NCBI RefSeq assembly: GCF_002775205.1 | Contig: NC_036456.1 | Coordinates: forward strand, 18,255,463 to 18,319,462 | Length of the DNA: 64,000 bases | Reading direction: 5' to 3' | Source: Xiphophorus maculatus | Taxonomy: Eukaryota > Chordata > Actinopteri > Cyprinodontiformes > Poeciliidae | Shown: positions 12,437 through 25,185 of the stretch, piece by piece | Numbering within the stretch: position 1 is the first letter of the stretch | Layout of the letters: the number at the start of each line of letters is the position of its first letter | Made by a program: the position numbers and the translations under genes | Notes under the pieces: generated by a model | Databases searched by the model: none | The model's input: the letters and a program-made list of their open reading frames with translations, nothing else | What the model was told of the DNA's origin: nothing

Positions 12437-13830
12437 CCGATTAAAGCGGAGGTATGCGCCACACTCAAATATTCCCCAGAGCTTAGAGGCCGTGTCCATT
12501 TCTGAAAGTGTTTGCGTCCGTCTGAATGTGTTTGCGTCCGTCTGAAAGTGTGCCAGTGAGACTCAAACCGCGATTAGTCAGTTCTCGTTTCCCAGTAATG
12601 AGTGAAATGAAGGCCCGGCGGATGGCTGAGCAGATCCAGAGGTCGATGAGACCTGAGTGCGTCGCTGCGTCTGAAGCACGTCCCGCTTACATGTGCAGAA
12701 TAACGAGGATTCGTCAGAACGACGAGCGCTCACACATCCACAGCTGCACACACTTTCATCTTCCTTCTTATCGCACATAAAACGCCACGGAGGAGTTTGA
12801 TCTAATGGCCGCACTTTCAGTTTTCAACATTTTTTCAGCACATGAAGAAATTAGCTGGATGAACTCGAGCAATTTGAGTGGGTGGGAATAGAAATGTGAT
12901 CAAGACTCTTTTAATCACTAACTAGCTCACAGTGGAGGTGCATATCAGGCCTTTATGTGCGTCTATTTGCTATCACCTTTGATTCATCTGATTTAGTCAG
13001 GAATAGATACTAGCAGTGATAAGAGCAGCAGAGAGGAGAGGAAATGAAGTAAAGAGTTGATGTGGACAAAATGGGAAAAGTGCCGTGGAGAAAATAGTAA
13101 TAATAGTGAGAACAATGGTGGGGAGGAAATGAGAAACGGTTCGAAGAGCCCTTTAGGCTGCAGAGGGGAGCGATAACGTTCCGCAGCGAAGGAGAAAAAC
13201 GGACGACCTCCCAGGAAGGTTTGGTTTTACTTCTGGGTCAGATTCACATTAATGAACACAATAAAAGTGGCTTAATGTTAATCAATCACGATGGAGTGCA
13301 AGGGATTTCTTGTTGCTTCATGAAACTCCAAATAGTGCTGCGCCATGTTAGAAAATATTGCAATAAAGATAACTGTAGCCAGGGCCGGATTTAGAAGAAT
13401 ATGGGTCCAGGGCTGGACACATGTCAGAAAAAATGTAATAAAAATCCTCTACTCATGCAAATTAGAGAGCATTTAGACATTTAAAACATCTGGCAGATGA
13501 TAATTTTGATGATAAAAAAGATGATCATTTTCAAATATTTGAGTTGTTTCAGTAATAAAAAGTCCAATAATATTTTAATAAAACACCACATGAGAAATTA
13601 GTCACATGTCTTTAATATAAGCAATTAAAGATATTTGTGTGATGTCTGCGTCGCTTTGGGGTCGTTGTCTGTTCTCACAGGCGTCTGACTGCGTTCGCAA
13701 TAAATTGGTAGCAAAAAGATTTTATCGGATTTAAGCAAAAAATTGGGATTGGACATCAAGGCCCGCGGTGTGAATGTAACCTTTGACTCAATGATTTTGG
13801 CCAGCATGACAAAAAGTTTGGACATTCCTG
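12437..13830. other. No gene recognised
   Basis: Contains a short direct duplication of a ~20-bp GTGTTTGCGTCCGTCTGAA motif (12508-12546) and a repeat-like patch from about 13380 ('AGGGCCGGATTTAGAAGAAT'). Confidence 0.45.
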
Positions 13831-13832
13831 CT

Positions 13833-14338
13833 TTAAATCTGCAGGATGTAACTTTTATGGAGAATAAATGTTTTACATATTTGTAAAAATTGTCATCATG
13901 TTGTGATGGCATGCTATGAGACAGATAATCAGTGAAAATATGAATCTCCTCCCTGACCTACTGAAGACAAGCACAACCAATCAGAGTCAGGAGGAGGATC
14001 TTAGTGCTGATCCAGCACATTCATGTGGTCAATCACCCACATGAATGTGCTGCTAAATGTTCTAATGCAGGAGAAACAACTAACGTTACAGAAAAACTGC
14101 TAACTAGCCTTAGCATTTACAACAAGCTCTGCTGACGGAGAGAAGCTGTATCGTAGCAAAGAGCAACACAGACATGATTGACAGCGCTAAGACCTGCCTC
14201 CTGACTGATTGGTTTGATTGACTTCTAGTTGTAACTGGGAGAAAGCAGAGGGGCTCTATTTATTTCTTTTTTCACAGATTATGGCTCATAGGTAGGTAAA
14301 TCATATTTTTATTAAAGTTACATACTGCAGCTTTAAAT
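13833..14338. mobile_element. Foldback MITE
   Basis: Terminal inverted repeats: CTTTAAATCTGCAGGATGTA on the left and TACATACTGCAGCTTTAAA on the right. The inner pair CCAATCAGAGTCAGGAGGAG and CTCCTGACTGATTGG is also inverted. A related partial copy is at 59480-59715. Confidence 0.7.
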
Positions 14339-14339
14339 A

Positions 14340-15150
14340 ACCCTTCTAGGCTGAACATGTCGGTGACGACACAACCAAATTTGCAGTACCGTAATTCCGC
14401 CACACTTTGTGCTATCTGAAAAATTTTAATGGTTTCTGAAAGGGGAGGCGCTGCGCTTTCCAACCAATATCAGGTTATTACGGTAATTTCACCTCCGCTG
14501 TAGCAGGAAGTGAAATTAATCTGAGGGGCGCTCTATTCGTAGACGATAAATTGCGAAAATAACTTGCATTGAAAGTTCCAGTTGTTCTGGACAAATCAGC
14601 AAATATATATTCACTCACAGGACATTTAAAAAACTGTATACAATTAAAATAAGCAAAAATATCAGATACAGAACTTCATAATCTACATGAGCAACAATTT
14701 TTCAGATCGGCATCTTGTATGAGCTGCTAATGCATGAACATGTGAAATTGAATGTGTTTATCTCTCTCACATTCATCCGGTCATAATCTCTGGCCCAACG
14801 TTGTGTTTGCTTCTCGTTCATCGCTACGGCAACAGATTTAATACAGCAGCGCCCAGGTGGCTCCCCTGATGAGCAGCAAACAAAACCAGACCTGCACGTC
14901 GGGCCCCGTGCTGCGCTGCTCTAACATGGCCTGGTAGTTTAATGCTGTGGCTCTGGATAATCCACATAATCTAATGTATGCAATCTCATAATGCATAATG
15001 CACATAGAACGTTACGCAACCCAACAATCAGCATAATCTGATATGTTTCGCTCACCCTGACAAACTCCCGACGCGCAGACGTCCCTACCCCAAGTCATTT
15101 TGCAGATGTTCATATTCAGTGTCTGCCAGCATGCATTTGTTTGTCTTAAC
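14340..15150. other. No gene recognised
   Basis: Single-copy-looking DNA without domain-bearing frames. Confidence 0.45.
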
Positions 15151-15152
15151 GG

Positions 15153-15173
15153 CGTGTGTGTGTGTGTGTGTGG

Positions 15174-15205
<32 letters not shown>

Positions 15206-15226
15206 GCGTGTGTGTGTGTGTGTGTG
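15153..15226 (+). repeat. (GT)n microsatellite
   Basis: About 37 dinucleotides with three point interruptions (one GG, two GC). It faces the CA run at 15326. Confidence 0.97.
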
Positions 15227-15323
15227 ATGTTGAGAGGTAGTGGCAGCGCAGAGCTCAGACTTTTCCATCCCTTAGTAATGTCGCACACAGAGGGGAAAGA
15301 AAAGAGCCTGAGGAAGCTTCCTG

Positions 15324-15325
<2 letters not shown>

Positions 15326-15393
<68 letters not shown>
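15326..15393 (+). repeat. (CA)n microsatellite
   Basis: About 33 uninterrupted CA units, 100 bp from the GT run and complementary to it. Confidence 0.97.
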
Positions 15394-15395
<2 letters not shown>

Positions 15396-17445
15396 CTCAA
15401 TGCTTATCATGCAGAAACAAACGAACATGAAGACTGAAAGTGACTGTTTAAAATCAGCCACTGTTTCTGAGCTGCTTAAATTAAACTGATTAATCAGTTG
15501 AGAAGAAGTCATTTTCTGAAGTTGGAGCTGGTTGCAGGTTTCTTTCTGAATTCTCAGACTCTGTATCTGGGCCACTCCGGATCGACTCGGAGGGAAAGTA
15601 GAAAAGATTTGCAGCATGAATTTGTGTTGCAGTTCCTGACATTTCTCCAAAGCAGCGATTCCACACTCGCTCCCTGCTGTCACACACAGGAATGCATTTT
15701 TAAAGCGTGCTTATGGGATTAACAGGTAGTGGGAAATACGAGTACAGAACAGTAGGCCGGGGCGTTTTTGATTAAAAGTTTATTCGTTGCAGCATTATTT
15801 TAAAATCCTATTCTTTTCCAGACTTTGATTTGCAGAGTTCTCATTTTTAAAAGATAAATTTAAAGTAAAGATCAGATATTTCCACAGTGGGTTTAGGAAG
15901 CCACATGGATGGATGGGATGTTTAGATAGAACTGGGAATTACATTTTCCCATATTATGCAGACCTGAGAAACGTTTAAATCAAAGTCCATAAGTTTTCCA
16001 ACTGAGCCTGAAATCTGGACTCTGTTTCCCATGATGCAGCCTGTTTTGGTAAGGAAGTCAAATCCAATTTAACCGACATTTACACAGAACTCCTGTGTAA
16101 ATACTGCCCCTTAAAATGTTATTTATTTAAATATGACCCAAAAGGCTTAAACGTGATATTTAACTAAGGAAGTAACACTAGATGACTAATTCTAATCTTT
16201 CTTAAAATAATTAGTCATGGAGTACCTCAAGAGCCTGTGTTTGGACCTTTTCTTTTCACTTATTATATATTAATTTTCATCTTTCTGCCTCCTCTCCCCA
16301 CGTTGCCTCTATCTGAAGGTAGAAAACCGTTCTTCAAGGATTTTACCCAAAGGCAACTTTTTTATAGGGCAAAAGTTGGTAATATAATTCTTTTTGGTTC
16401 AGAAATAAACTAGATCACATTAGAAAAAAAAACCCTGACCTACTTAGCTGGATTTAATTGACTCGTATCTAAGCCAAATGTTGATTGGACGTGTAGTTTA
16501 TCTGTGCAGCACCCTGGGCAAACTTTTGTTCTAAATAGCCACTTTATTGAAAGTTTTTAATCCACCTAAAAGAGGACTTTACAAGCTCGGCATTGTCTTG
16601 GGCCCTTTGTCCAGCATGCAGTTAGTTGAGGAAAACACCGTCTGCTTTGAAATAACACCAACAAGTGGAAAGAGAGTCAGAGCTTGGCCAACACGCCGGA
16701 CAGTTGGATTCCAGAGCAGATGGAGAACACAACTGATCCGTTTGTGTGCAGGAAGTGGGAGAGATGGAGCTGTGGTAAATATGATGGAGTTTAACGGGAA
16801 CCTCTTTCATTAACTCAATGCTTTGCTGCATAATAAAACCACCTCACCATACACAACCAGGATTTTACTGCCAACAGGAGAAAACATCCGTCTCTGTACT
16901 GCAGAACCAGTTCGGATTTTCTGTCCTCACTGATGGGTTTGTGCTACAAACCTTGCAGGTTTGTAACTAGTCCCACTCAAATCTGAATTAAATTCAGGTC
17001 TAAATTGTTTTCATTTTGGTTTGCATGGAAATTTTTATGCCATAATCCAAGAGCACACATTTTCTGTCTGAAAGCAGGATTTCTTGTCTTTTGCTCTAAA
17101 AACTTTTAATACTTTTGCTAACGTTTTATTTTGAAAGCAGGATTTCATGTTTTCTCAAAACTTGTAATGCTTGTATTCAAAACTTCACCTCTTGCTCACA
17201 CTTGGCCTCTGTTCGGACTCTCTGCTCTCTTCTGAAACATTTTATGCTTGCACAAAATGCACCGTCTCCTAGCAACCCCTCAGCCAATAGAATGAAAGTG
17301 TTCTACTGGGTGCGTTTGTTTCCTTTTAGTGGGTGTGCCTGTGAGGCTACTATCAATGGTAGCAACCTGGCTGCCCACTGGATGTATGAAGAAACAACGA
17401 CCTCAGCTATCTGTTCCATGTTACACTAAATATCCACCAGCAGTG
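15394..17445. other. No gene recognised
   Basis: Frames at 15498-15722 and 16547-16813 lack domains. AT content is ordinary. Confidence 0.45.
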
Positions 17446-18337
17446 CTACTGATGGCTAACAGCTACTGATGGCTAACAGCTACTGATGGCTAACAGCTAC
17501 TGATGGCTAACAGCTACTGATGGCTAACAGCTACTGATGGCTAACAGCTACTGATTGCTAACAGCTACTGATTGCTAACAGCTACTGATTGCTAACAGCT
17601 ACTGATTGCTAACAGCTACTGATGGCTAACAGCTACTGATTGCTAACAGCTACTGATGGCTAACAGCTACTGATGGCTAACAGCTACTGATTGCTAACAG
17701 CTACTGATGGCTAACAGCTACTAATGGCTAACAGCTACTGATTGCTAACAGCTACTGATGGCTAACAGCTACTGATGGCTAACAGCTACTAATGGCTAAC
17801 AGCTACTAATGGCTAACAGCTACTGATTGCTAACAGCTACTGATGGCTAACAGCTACTAATGGCTAACAGCTACTGATGGCTAACAGCTACTGATGGCTA
17901 ACAGCTACTGATGGCTAACAGCTACTGATCGGTAACAGCTACTGATCGGTAACAGCTACTGATGGCTAACAGCTACTGATCGGTAACAGCTACTGATGGC
18001 TAACAGCTACTGATGGCTAACAGCTACTGATCGGTAACAGCTACTGATCGGTAACAGCTACTGATCGCTAACAGCTACTGATCGCTAACAGCTACTGATG
18101 GCTAACAGCTACTGATGGCTAACAGCTACTGATCGGTAACAGCTACTGATCGGTAACAGCTACTGATCGGTAACAGCTACTGATGGCTAACAGCTACTGA
18201 TCGCTAACAGCTACTGATCGCTAACAGCTACTGATGGCTAACAGCTACTGATCGCTAACAGCTACTGATCGCTAACAGCTACTGATGGCTAACAGCTACT
18301 GATGGCTAACAGCTACTGATGGCTAACAGCTACTGAT
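17446..18337 (+). repeat. 17-bp minisatellite, 52 units plus a partial
   Basis: Unit CTACTGATGGCTAACAG repeats 52 times without a single insertion or deletion (884 bp), then 8 nt of a 53rd. Five unit types: the consensus (26), GATTGC (8), AATGGC (4), GATCGG (8) and GATCGC (6). TTGC and AATGG types occur only in units 7-25; GATCGG and GATCGC types only in units 29-49. Confidence 0.98.
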
Positions 18338-18764
18338 ATTAGGCAGGAGTTTGTTCACCCAACCAGCTCCCTATTTCAAAAATATTGCAGCGCTGTCCAT
18401 CTATTATTCTATTGTTCATCTGTAGCTATTTTCCTGCATTAATAGCAAAACGATGAGGTAACAATCTATTGTGGTACTTATTGCATTTAATATGCACTAA
18501 ATTATTACGTAATTATCTGTTGCTACACATGGTAAGTCCCCTAGTTGGTTGCCAATGTGTGTTTCGAAACAACTTTATCATAATGGGAGGTTCTGCCCTG
18601 GAAGCCAAACTATGACTGCTTCTGTTTATCCTGTGTGTGTTTTTAGTTTTATTATTTTAAGAAAGTCATAAGTCTGGCGTTTCCTCTGGTGTCCCATCAG
18701 TTGTTTGCTCTTTATAACTCTGCAGCAACAGGTTGGGGAGGGATAGATAATATCATAACTTATT
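18338..18764. other. No feature recognised
   Basis: AT-rich DNA between the minisatellite and the next repeat. Confidence 0.45.
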
Positions 18765-19245
18765 CATTAAGGCTGAAGTGATTAATCAAATTAATGGTGA
18801 TTAATCGATTCCTAAAGGAATCGTCGACTAATTTAGTAATCGATTGTTAACTGAAGTATACAGACACAGTTGCTGAAAGAAAAACACACTCAGAGTTTTA
18901 ATTAAACCAAAACTCTACAATAATGTATATATAATCTGTTATAAAGATTTTAAAAAATAGTTTTTTGTTTGTATTTATGTTCTGCAGATGCATCCTTTGC
19001 TACAAATGATCAAGTTTTCACTAAAGGAAAGCTGTGTTGTTGAATTCGAGGCAATAAAATGTTTATTTTGTCATTTAAAAAAAGGAATAATTTGGTTATT
19101 TGCATTTCCTTAATGGGTTTATTATGCTGTATAAAAAAAGCTTAAATAGTTGAATGAAAAATGTTAATTTTTTTTATCTGATTAATCGTTAGAATAATTA
19201 ATAAAATAATCAACCGATTACTGAAATAATCGTTACACAGCTCCA
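18765..19245. mobile_element. MITE-like repeat rich in ATTAATCG
   Basis: 'GATTAATCAAATTAATGG' and 'GATTAATCGATTCC' on the left are mirrored on the right by 'CTGATTAATCGTTAGAATAA' and 'CAACCGATTACTGAAATAAT'. Resembles a common fish non-autonomous DNA element. Confidence 0.55.
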
Positions 19246-20255
19246 CTTTACATCTGCTTATGCATTTACTCTAAGTAAAGCCAGGTTTTTCCATATGAAT
19301 ACCTGGAGAGAAGAAAACATCCTCAATTATAAGCTAATAATCTGGAATTATGAATCTGGAAAGGTATGCAATTGTAAATATAAAAATGTGTAGGAATCCA
19401 GTTTTAATCTGTGGGAATAATATGATGAAAAATGTTAAAAGCATTTTCAAAAACCAGCACAACATGCGTTTGCTTACGATCTTCCTCCATTTTTAAAAAT
19501 CTAGTCAAGAGGAGACAAAAAATCAGCTGATATATAAATCACAAAAACATGCAATCCAGACATGTAAAACCGTTTAGCAATCATGCATGCATGTCATGCA
19601 GCCACGGCGCATGCAGAATCAGGCAGCAGCCATGATGGACAGACTTTGTGTTCTTTTATCAGATTATGTAAATCAAATTCTAGTTTATGATGCCGTGACA
19701 GATTACATACAAATGATGTGAGGAAGAAACACAAGGAAAGAGAGATTTTTCCTGGATTTGGATTATGATAAAAGGTGGAGCAGGAAGTTGGGGGAAGATG
19801 TGGAGGATTTTGGTGAAAAGGGGATGAAGAGGAGGAGGAAGGTAGTAAACAACCAGAGAGTGGACAGGCGAGGAGACAGAGCGGAGTAATGGCCGACCTG
19901 GAAAACAAAACTGATAGAGCGAGGATGACAGAGAGACGGGGAGAGAAATGTGGATTTGGAGGGATAGAGGCAGCAAATAAAGGCAGACGGCGCAGATGAG
20001 AAGAACAAAGGAACAAAAAAAGGAGTTTTATTTTATTTCATGATGATAAACCAGACAGAAACTCTGCAGGAATCAATCCTCTCTCTAAGCTCCGAGCCGC
20101 AGCAGCTCTGAAGGTTACCTGGATGGATTATGGCTCTGAGATTAGATGCTGCTGTTCCCAGGATGAACAGGAGAAATTACCAATATTCTGATTATGTAAG
20201 AAACAGATTAAATTACAGCAAGAGAAGAAGAGATGAAAGAGAGAGAGCAGAGATG
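19246..20255. other. Purine-rich non-coding stretch
   Basis: The plus strand is GA-rich (19740-20000), which gives a long but low-complexity minus-strand frame at 20016-19594. No domain. Confidence 0.5.
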
Positions 20256-20261
20256 TACCAT

Positions 20262-20490
20262 AATCCATCCATCTATTCATCCATCCATTCATCCAGCTGA
20301 TCATCCACCCATCCATTTATCCATCCATCCATCCATCTGATCATCCACCCATCCATTCATCCATCTGGTCATCCATCCAACCATCCATCCATCTGGTCAT
20401 CCATCCAACCATCCATCCATCTGGTCATCCATTCATTCATATATTTAACCATCCAACCACATTATCACTGATCCATCCATCCATACATAC
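20262..20490 (+). repeat. Imperfect (ATCC)n array
   Basis: CCATCCAT repeats broken by CATCTGGTCATCCATCCAAC units, so a second-order ~28-bp periodicity is visible around 20340-20430. Confidence 0.85.
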
Positions 20491-23373
20491 AATCATACAT
20501 ACATAAATAACATAAATAACATAACATATTTGCAGATTCTAGGAACATCTGCCTTAAATTCATCATGAAGTTTCATATTTGGACATTAAAACACCTCGGT
20601 AATAAAAACTTCTGGTTGACATGACCGTCTCTGCTGTCCAGAAGAGATTCTGATGAAACCATCCAATCCCGGACACTCACTTTTCTGCTCATCCGAAGTT
20701 CATGCTGAGCAACAATTGCAGCCAGAAGTATAGAAAAGAGAGGCTAGAACACGACGACGGGGCGGATGGAGTGAGTCGAACAAGCAGACTGGAGGGTTAA
20801 ATTAAAGACTGACAGGGTGGAGGCAGAGAGAAATAACAGGGCCTCGAATGGGAGGAGTGGACGAGAGTCAAACCATAAACCTGCTGCTGAAATTAAAAGC
20901 GTCTCATCTGCTTAACAACCGTTTGATTTGGGCTGTTCTTCCTTTAAAAGCAGCGGCTGTCTTCGCATGAAGCCCGTTGGAGCGTGTCCAATCCCTGAAG
21001 CCCCAATCCGTTCCCAGGAGAAGCCATAACCGTTAATAAAACAGAATCTACAGCCACCATTCTCTCTCCAAGCGTGGCTCTTCCAGAGCACTCAACGCTG
21101 GAATAAAAAATAAAAGTGAAGACACTGAGGAGACTAAAATGGAAGAGGCATTCGGTCTACTTTATTTTGGATTCTCTAGAAGGCATTCAGTAGCAAACTG
21201 TATCAAAGCCTTCATTTGAGTCAGAGATGAGACTGAGAGATGAGGACTAATTAGATTTTAAATTTCCTGCAAAATGCGGCTCACGCATTGACGGCGTCAC
21301 CAATCTGCCCCCTGGTGTTGGACTCACTTTGGTTGCTCCAGGGTCTCTAAAGGTCACTGAATTCTTCATTTTCACAGTCGGCTGCGTAAGTTATTGTTCA
21401 CTTTTTTCTTTCCTGCAACATGCTTCCCATTAACGGTTTCAAAAGAGCAGACTGCACCGAATCTGGCCCGAGAGGTTGAGAAAGAAAACAGCAACAGGGT
21501 GGTTTTTTGATTTTTCTTTCTTCCCTTTTGCATCTTTATGTTGCTGCAATGAATCAAAGCTTCAGAGAGATGTAATTTAAGGCAGAAACAACAATTTCCA
21601 ACAACAAATATGACATCTCCAGTACAGCATGCTCTGAATTGATGCATTTACATCACACACTCACGCTGCTGTCTGTGGAAGTGTGTGTCATGCGTTCGGC
21701 TCCACGCCACGATGTTGTTTTCTATTCTAAGCAGCAGAAAGGAGAGCCTTTCTGCATATCAATGACCCCGCTCATCTTTAAACATCATCTGGTGGGACGG
21801 CAGTGATGTGTGGAAACTCATTCATCTGCCTTCAGTTGTTCTGATATCGTTTGCAATGGTCTGAATGTGTGCAGATTTTTTTTTTCTTTTTTTAGATTTC
21901 CTGTCAGGGTGTGCAAGCTGAGTGTGGGTATTTCAATTAAAGACCTTTAAATCTAGATGCTAAACTTTCAAGACGCATGCGTTAGTCTGGTCAGGGAGTC
22001 AAATCATGGGCATTTTGGTTTCTGCATCTCTGGGGACTAATGCTGAAAATAAATCTCCGCCTGCTGTGTTTCCTCAACCAAAAAGTCCAACCATTTTTTT
22101 GTGTTTGGTGAAAAGTTTTATGGGGATATAAGGTTGTAATTTTCTAGATTTTCTGCTGAAGTTTCAAACTACTAGTAGTATCTATCACTAAATTCAGGCT
22201 AGTTTTAAAGGATTCAAACTTTAGATAACATCAGGACTTGTAATCAGACTGTTGAGTGTGAATCACAGAACAACTAGAAACTATTTAATAACAAAATGTA
22301 CGGATTTGAGTTTCCTTTTTGTTGCTGCACTGATCCGTTTCCTTGCTAAATGGAAGATAACCCTCACTTTGTTTAAGACGGTGAGGCTCTTTAAGCCTCT
22401 GATGCCCACAGCTAAAAACCGCCTGTTTTCCCATGCATATCCCCACAGTGATCATTAAACTTTCATCTCTCACTTAAAGCTTTCTTATAGTCCACCCAAC
22501 CTTTAAATGCAGTGCATGTCTGGAAAGTGTCTTCATTTAAAATGTACAAAATCCCCTCAGTGTCTGCCATTAAGTGAGGATAAATTAAAGAGACATTTCC
22601 AAATGACTAAAGTGTGTTATCACGGCTGCAGGCTGATGAAGTATAGCGTTAGCATACACACAACTTGATCTAGTAAGAGATCATGCATCCATGTAGCATG
22701 AAATTGTTGCTGTTGTGTCTTTAATGCCATATAATTAACTTTTGTTATGCTAAAGGTAACAAGAGTTCATGCTTTCGAGTCTTAAATCCTAAACCTTATC
22801 AGTTCAGGCATCTGATATATTCTGATGTGAAATTAGAAATAACTCATAAAATATGCTCATAAAAGCCTGTTAAAGCAGTGGAAAGTGTTGAAGATGCTTA
22901 CAGACTTTGGTCAATATATTGTTCCTTCTTCCACTATTAAAGAAAGCCACATTCCCTGGGGAAAAAAATCAATTATTACTCTCTCTGCACTGAAGCCATC
23001 TATAAATTTGAGGAGTGCTAACCTTTAAGCACCTTTATATCTCTCACTGGGCCGAGCAGGTCGGCTCAGCCACATGAAACATTTTATTCCTCTTCTTTTC
23101 TTGTCGCTCCTCAAGCTTCACCTCAGTGCCACTTTCATCCAATTTGTTGCCAAACAGAGCGATTTCTAGGACTTGGAAGGATGAAGCAGCTCATGATGAA
23201 CCAGACTGAAGCACTCGGTGTAATATTCAGCAGTTTGTTTAGTTCCTGCTCTGCAGAAATCACAATTAGCTGATTCTCAGGCATCAAATTATTGTAGCAC
23301 TGCTAATTAACACTTTTTAGAAGAATTTCCGAATTCCAGACTCAAATTTCCTGAGTTCAGCCAATGTTCAAAA
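20491..23373. other. No gene recognised
   Basis: No domain-bearing frame or clear transposon end was found. Confidence 0.4.
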
Positions 23374-23374
23374 A

Positions 23375-23655
23375 CTGGATGGATGGATGGATGGATGGAT
23401 GGATGGATGGATGGATGGATGGATGGATGGATGGATGGATGGATGGATGGATGGATGGATATATGAATACATGTACGGATGGATGGATGGATTTTAAATT
23501 GATGGATGATGGCTGGATGGATGGATCAGTAATAATGTGGCTGGATGGTTAAATATATGGATGGATGGATGGATGGATGGATGGATGGATGGATGGCTGG
23601 ATGGATGGATCAGTAATAATGTGGCTGGATGGTTAAATATATGGATGGATGGATT
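23375..23655 (+). repeat. (GGAT)n array with a higher-order repeat
   Basis: About 21 perfect GGAT units, then decayed units. The block GGCTGGATGGATGGATCAGT followed by 'AATAATGTGGCTGGATGGTT' occurs twice (about 23510 and 23595), showing a segmental duplication within the array. Confidence 0.95.
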
Positions 23656-24564
23656 CACAGCTGTGAAGATCTAAAACCTAGCAGGCCTCCAGTCTTTGAG
23701 GACTGGAGCTTTACACCCATGGTCTAGTCAAAGCCCATCATGGTAGAAATGCAGCAGAAATAAACACCTGCATTCATCATGAATGCCCACTAATCCTAAT
23801 GTTTTGATAGTTTGCGGTAGATTTCCCAATAAAGAGTGTAAACTTTCCTCAGAGTTTGAAATATTTCACGTGGAAAAAGAAGTCGGACCGACCCAACCTC
23901 ACGACCCGGTTCCCTATCGACGTCTTCTTCTGTTTGCTCTTACATATTTGCATTTCTTATTATCTCATGGCTTCTTCCCTCCATGCTTCTTCATTTCCTC
24001 CCAATTCCTTGTCTTCATTTTACACACAAGCCTCTTTTGCATAACAATTTACAACACAATCACATCTCCACAGCTAACCATTCCTCCGACACTGCAAGCA
24101 TTTACCACACACACACGCATGCCCACGCACACACACACACGACCACACACACACACACACACGCACCCCTGCATGCACACACACACAGTGTCACACAGAG
24201 GAGAGAGAAGGATTACAGCCAGGTATTTCCTGTCGATTTCAGCAGACGCAGGCCTAGGTAACTAGTAACAAGCGATGGCTGGAGCCAGCGAAACACATAA
24301 CCAGATTATCCGGGACCAGAATAGCGGGCCGGGTTGTGGGTTACCACCTTCTGCAGCAGGGAAGCCGGCGTGTTGTTGGAGGACTTAATGGATTAGCCGA
24401 GGATACAGTCGCAAGGCAAAGAGAGTGCAAACAAGCAGGGAAGGCGAAGACAGTGTTGTGTTTATTTTTGGCACAATGACAGAGGCAGACAGAGACTCTG
24501 GGTGTCGATTGTACACAAAAAATACACAGGAAGAGGCAGAGGGGCAACTATGACAGTTAGGATA
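23656..24564. other. No gene; CA-rich simple sequence at 24100-24190
   Basis: Interrupted CA/CGCA repeats at 24100-24190. The long frame across it (23783-24265) is a by-product of the repeat. Confidence 0.5.
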
Positions 24565-25185
24565 AATATTATAGGTGACCTATTATGCTTCCCTGAACAG
24601 GCTAGGGTAGGTCTATTGTCGATACAAAACTTGGCCATAACATTTTTTGCACAAAATTCTTCTTAGATAATGAGATATAGAGTTTCTATCAGAGTGAGCT
24701 GTTTTAGAGCCTCTTGCCACTTTAAAACCAAATAATCTGCTGCTGGCCACGCCCCCAACTCAACGTTTACACTCACACATAATCATATCTGCAAACAGAG
24801 AGGCAATTATATAACCGTACACTTTTGAAAAGCAGAAGTGGAGCCTACAAAAATGCAGCAAGTAGTTTCTGGGTGATAAGTCAACAACAAAACATTTGTC
24901 TTTTCTAGCAGCCATTGTACACCACATACAGCGGTAAAACCAGCTGAACAAACGTGCTGGAACTCCACTGGGGTTGCTAGGTAACAGCGTAGGCCCCGAC
25001 CATTGTGACTCAACAATCGGGGGGGTTCTTGAAACCACAAGAAAAACATGATGTTATTTCCAAAATATGACTGGGTGGTATTTTTTTAATGCTTGGGTTG
25101 TTTTTAGAAGCAGTAGAAATCCAAATGAAAAAATAAAAACGTGCAAAATTAGAATTTTTTTATAACAGGTCCCCTTTAATGATGA
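24565..25185 (+). mobile_element. Interspersed repeat family C, copy 1
   Basis: Begins GTGACCTATTATGCTTCC and ends ATAACAGGTCCCCTTTAA. Shares 'AATAATCTGCTGCTGGCCAC' and 'CAGCCATTGTACA' blocks with copies at 31055 and 36935. Contains an X-box-like GTTGCTAGGTAAC at 24973-24985. Non-coding, DNA-element-like. Confidence 0.75.

Noticed and set aside
15085..15683. Overlapping frames of 100-142 codons
   Set aside because: Created by the GT and CA microsatellites.
19594..20016. 140-codon minus-strand frame
   Set aside because: Ser/Pro/Leu-rich product of a GA-rich strand; no domain, no splice context, overlaps other frames equally open.
23783..24265. 160-codon plus frame
   Set aside because: Its C-terminal half is Thr/His from the CA repeat and no domain precedes it.
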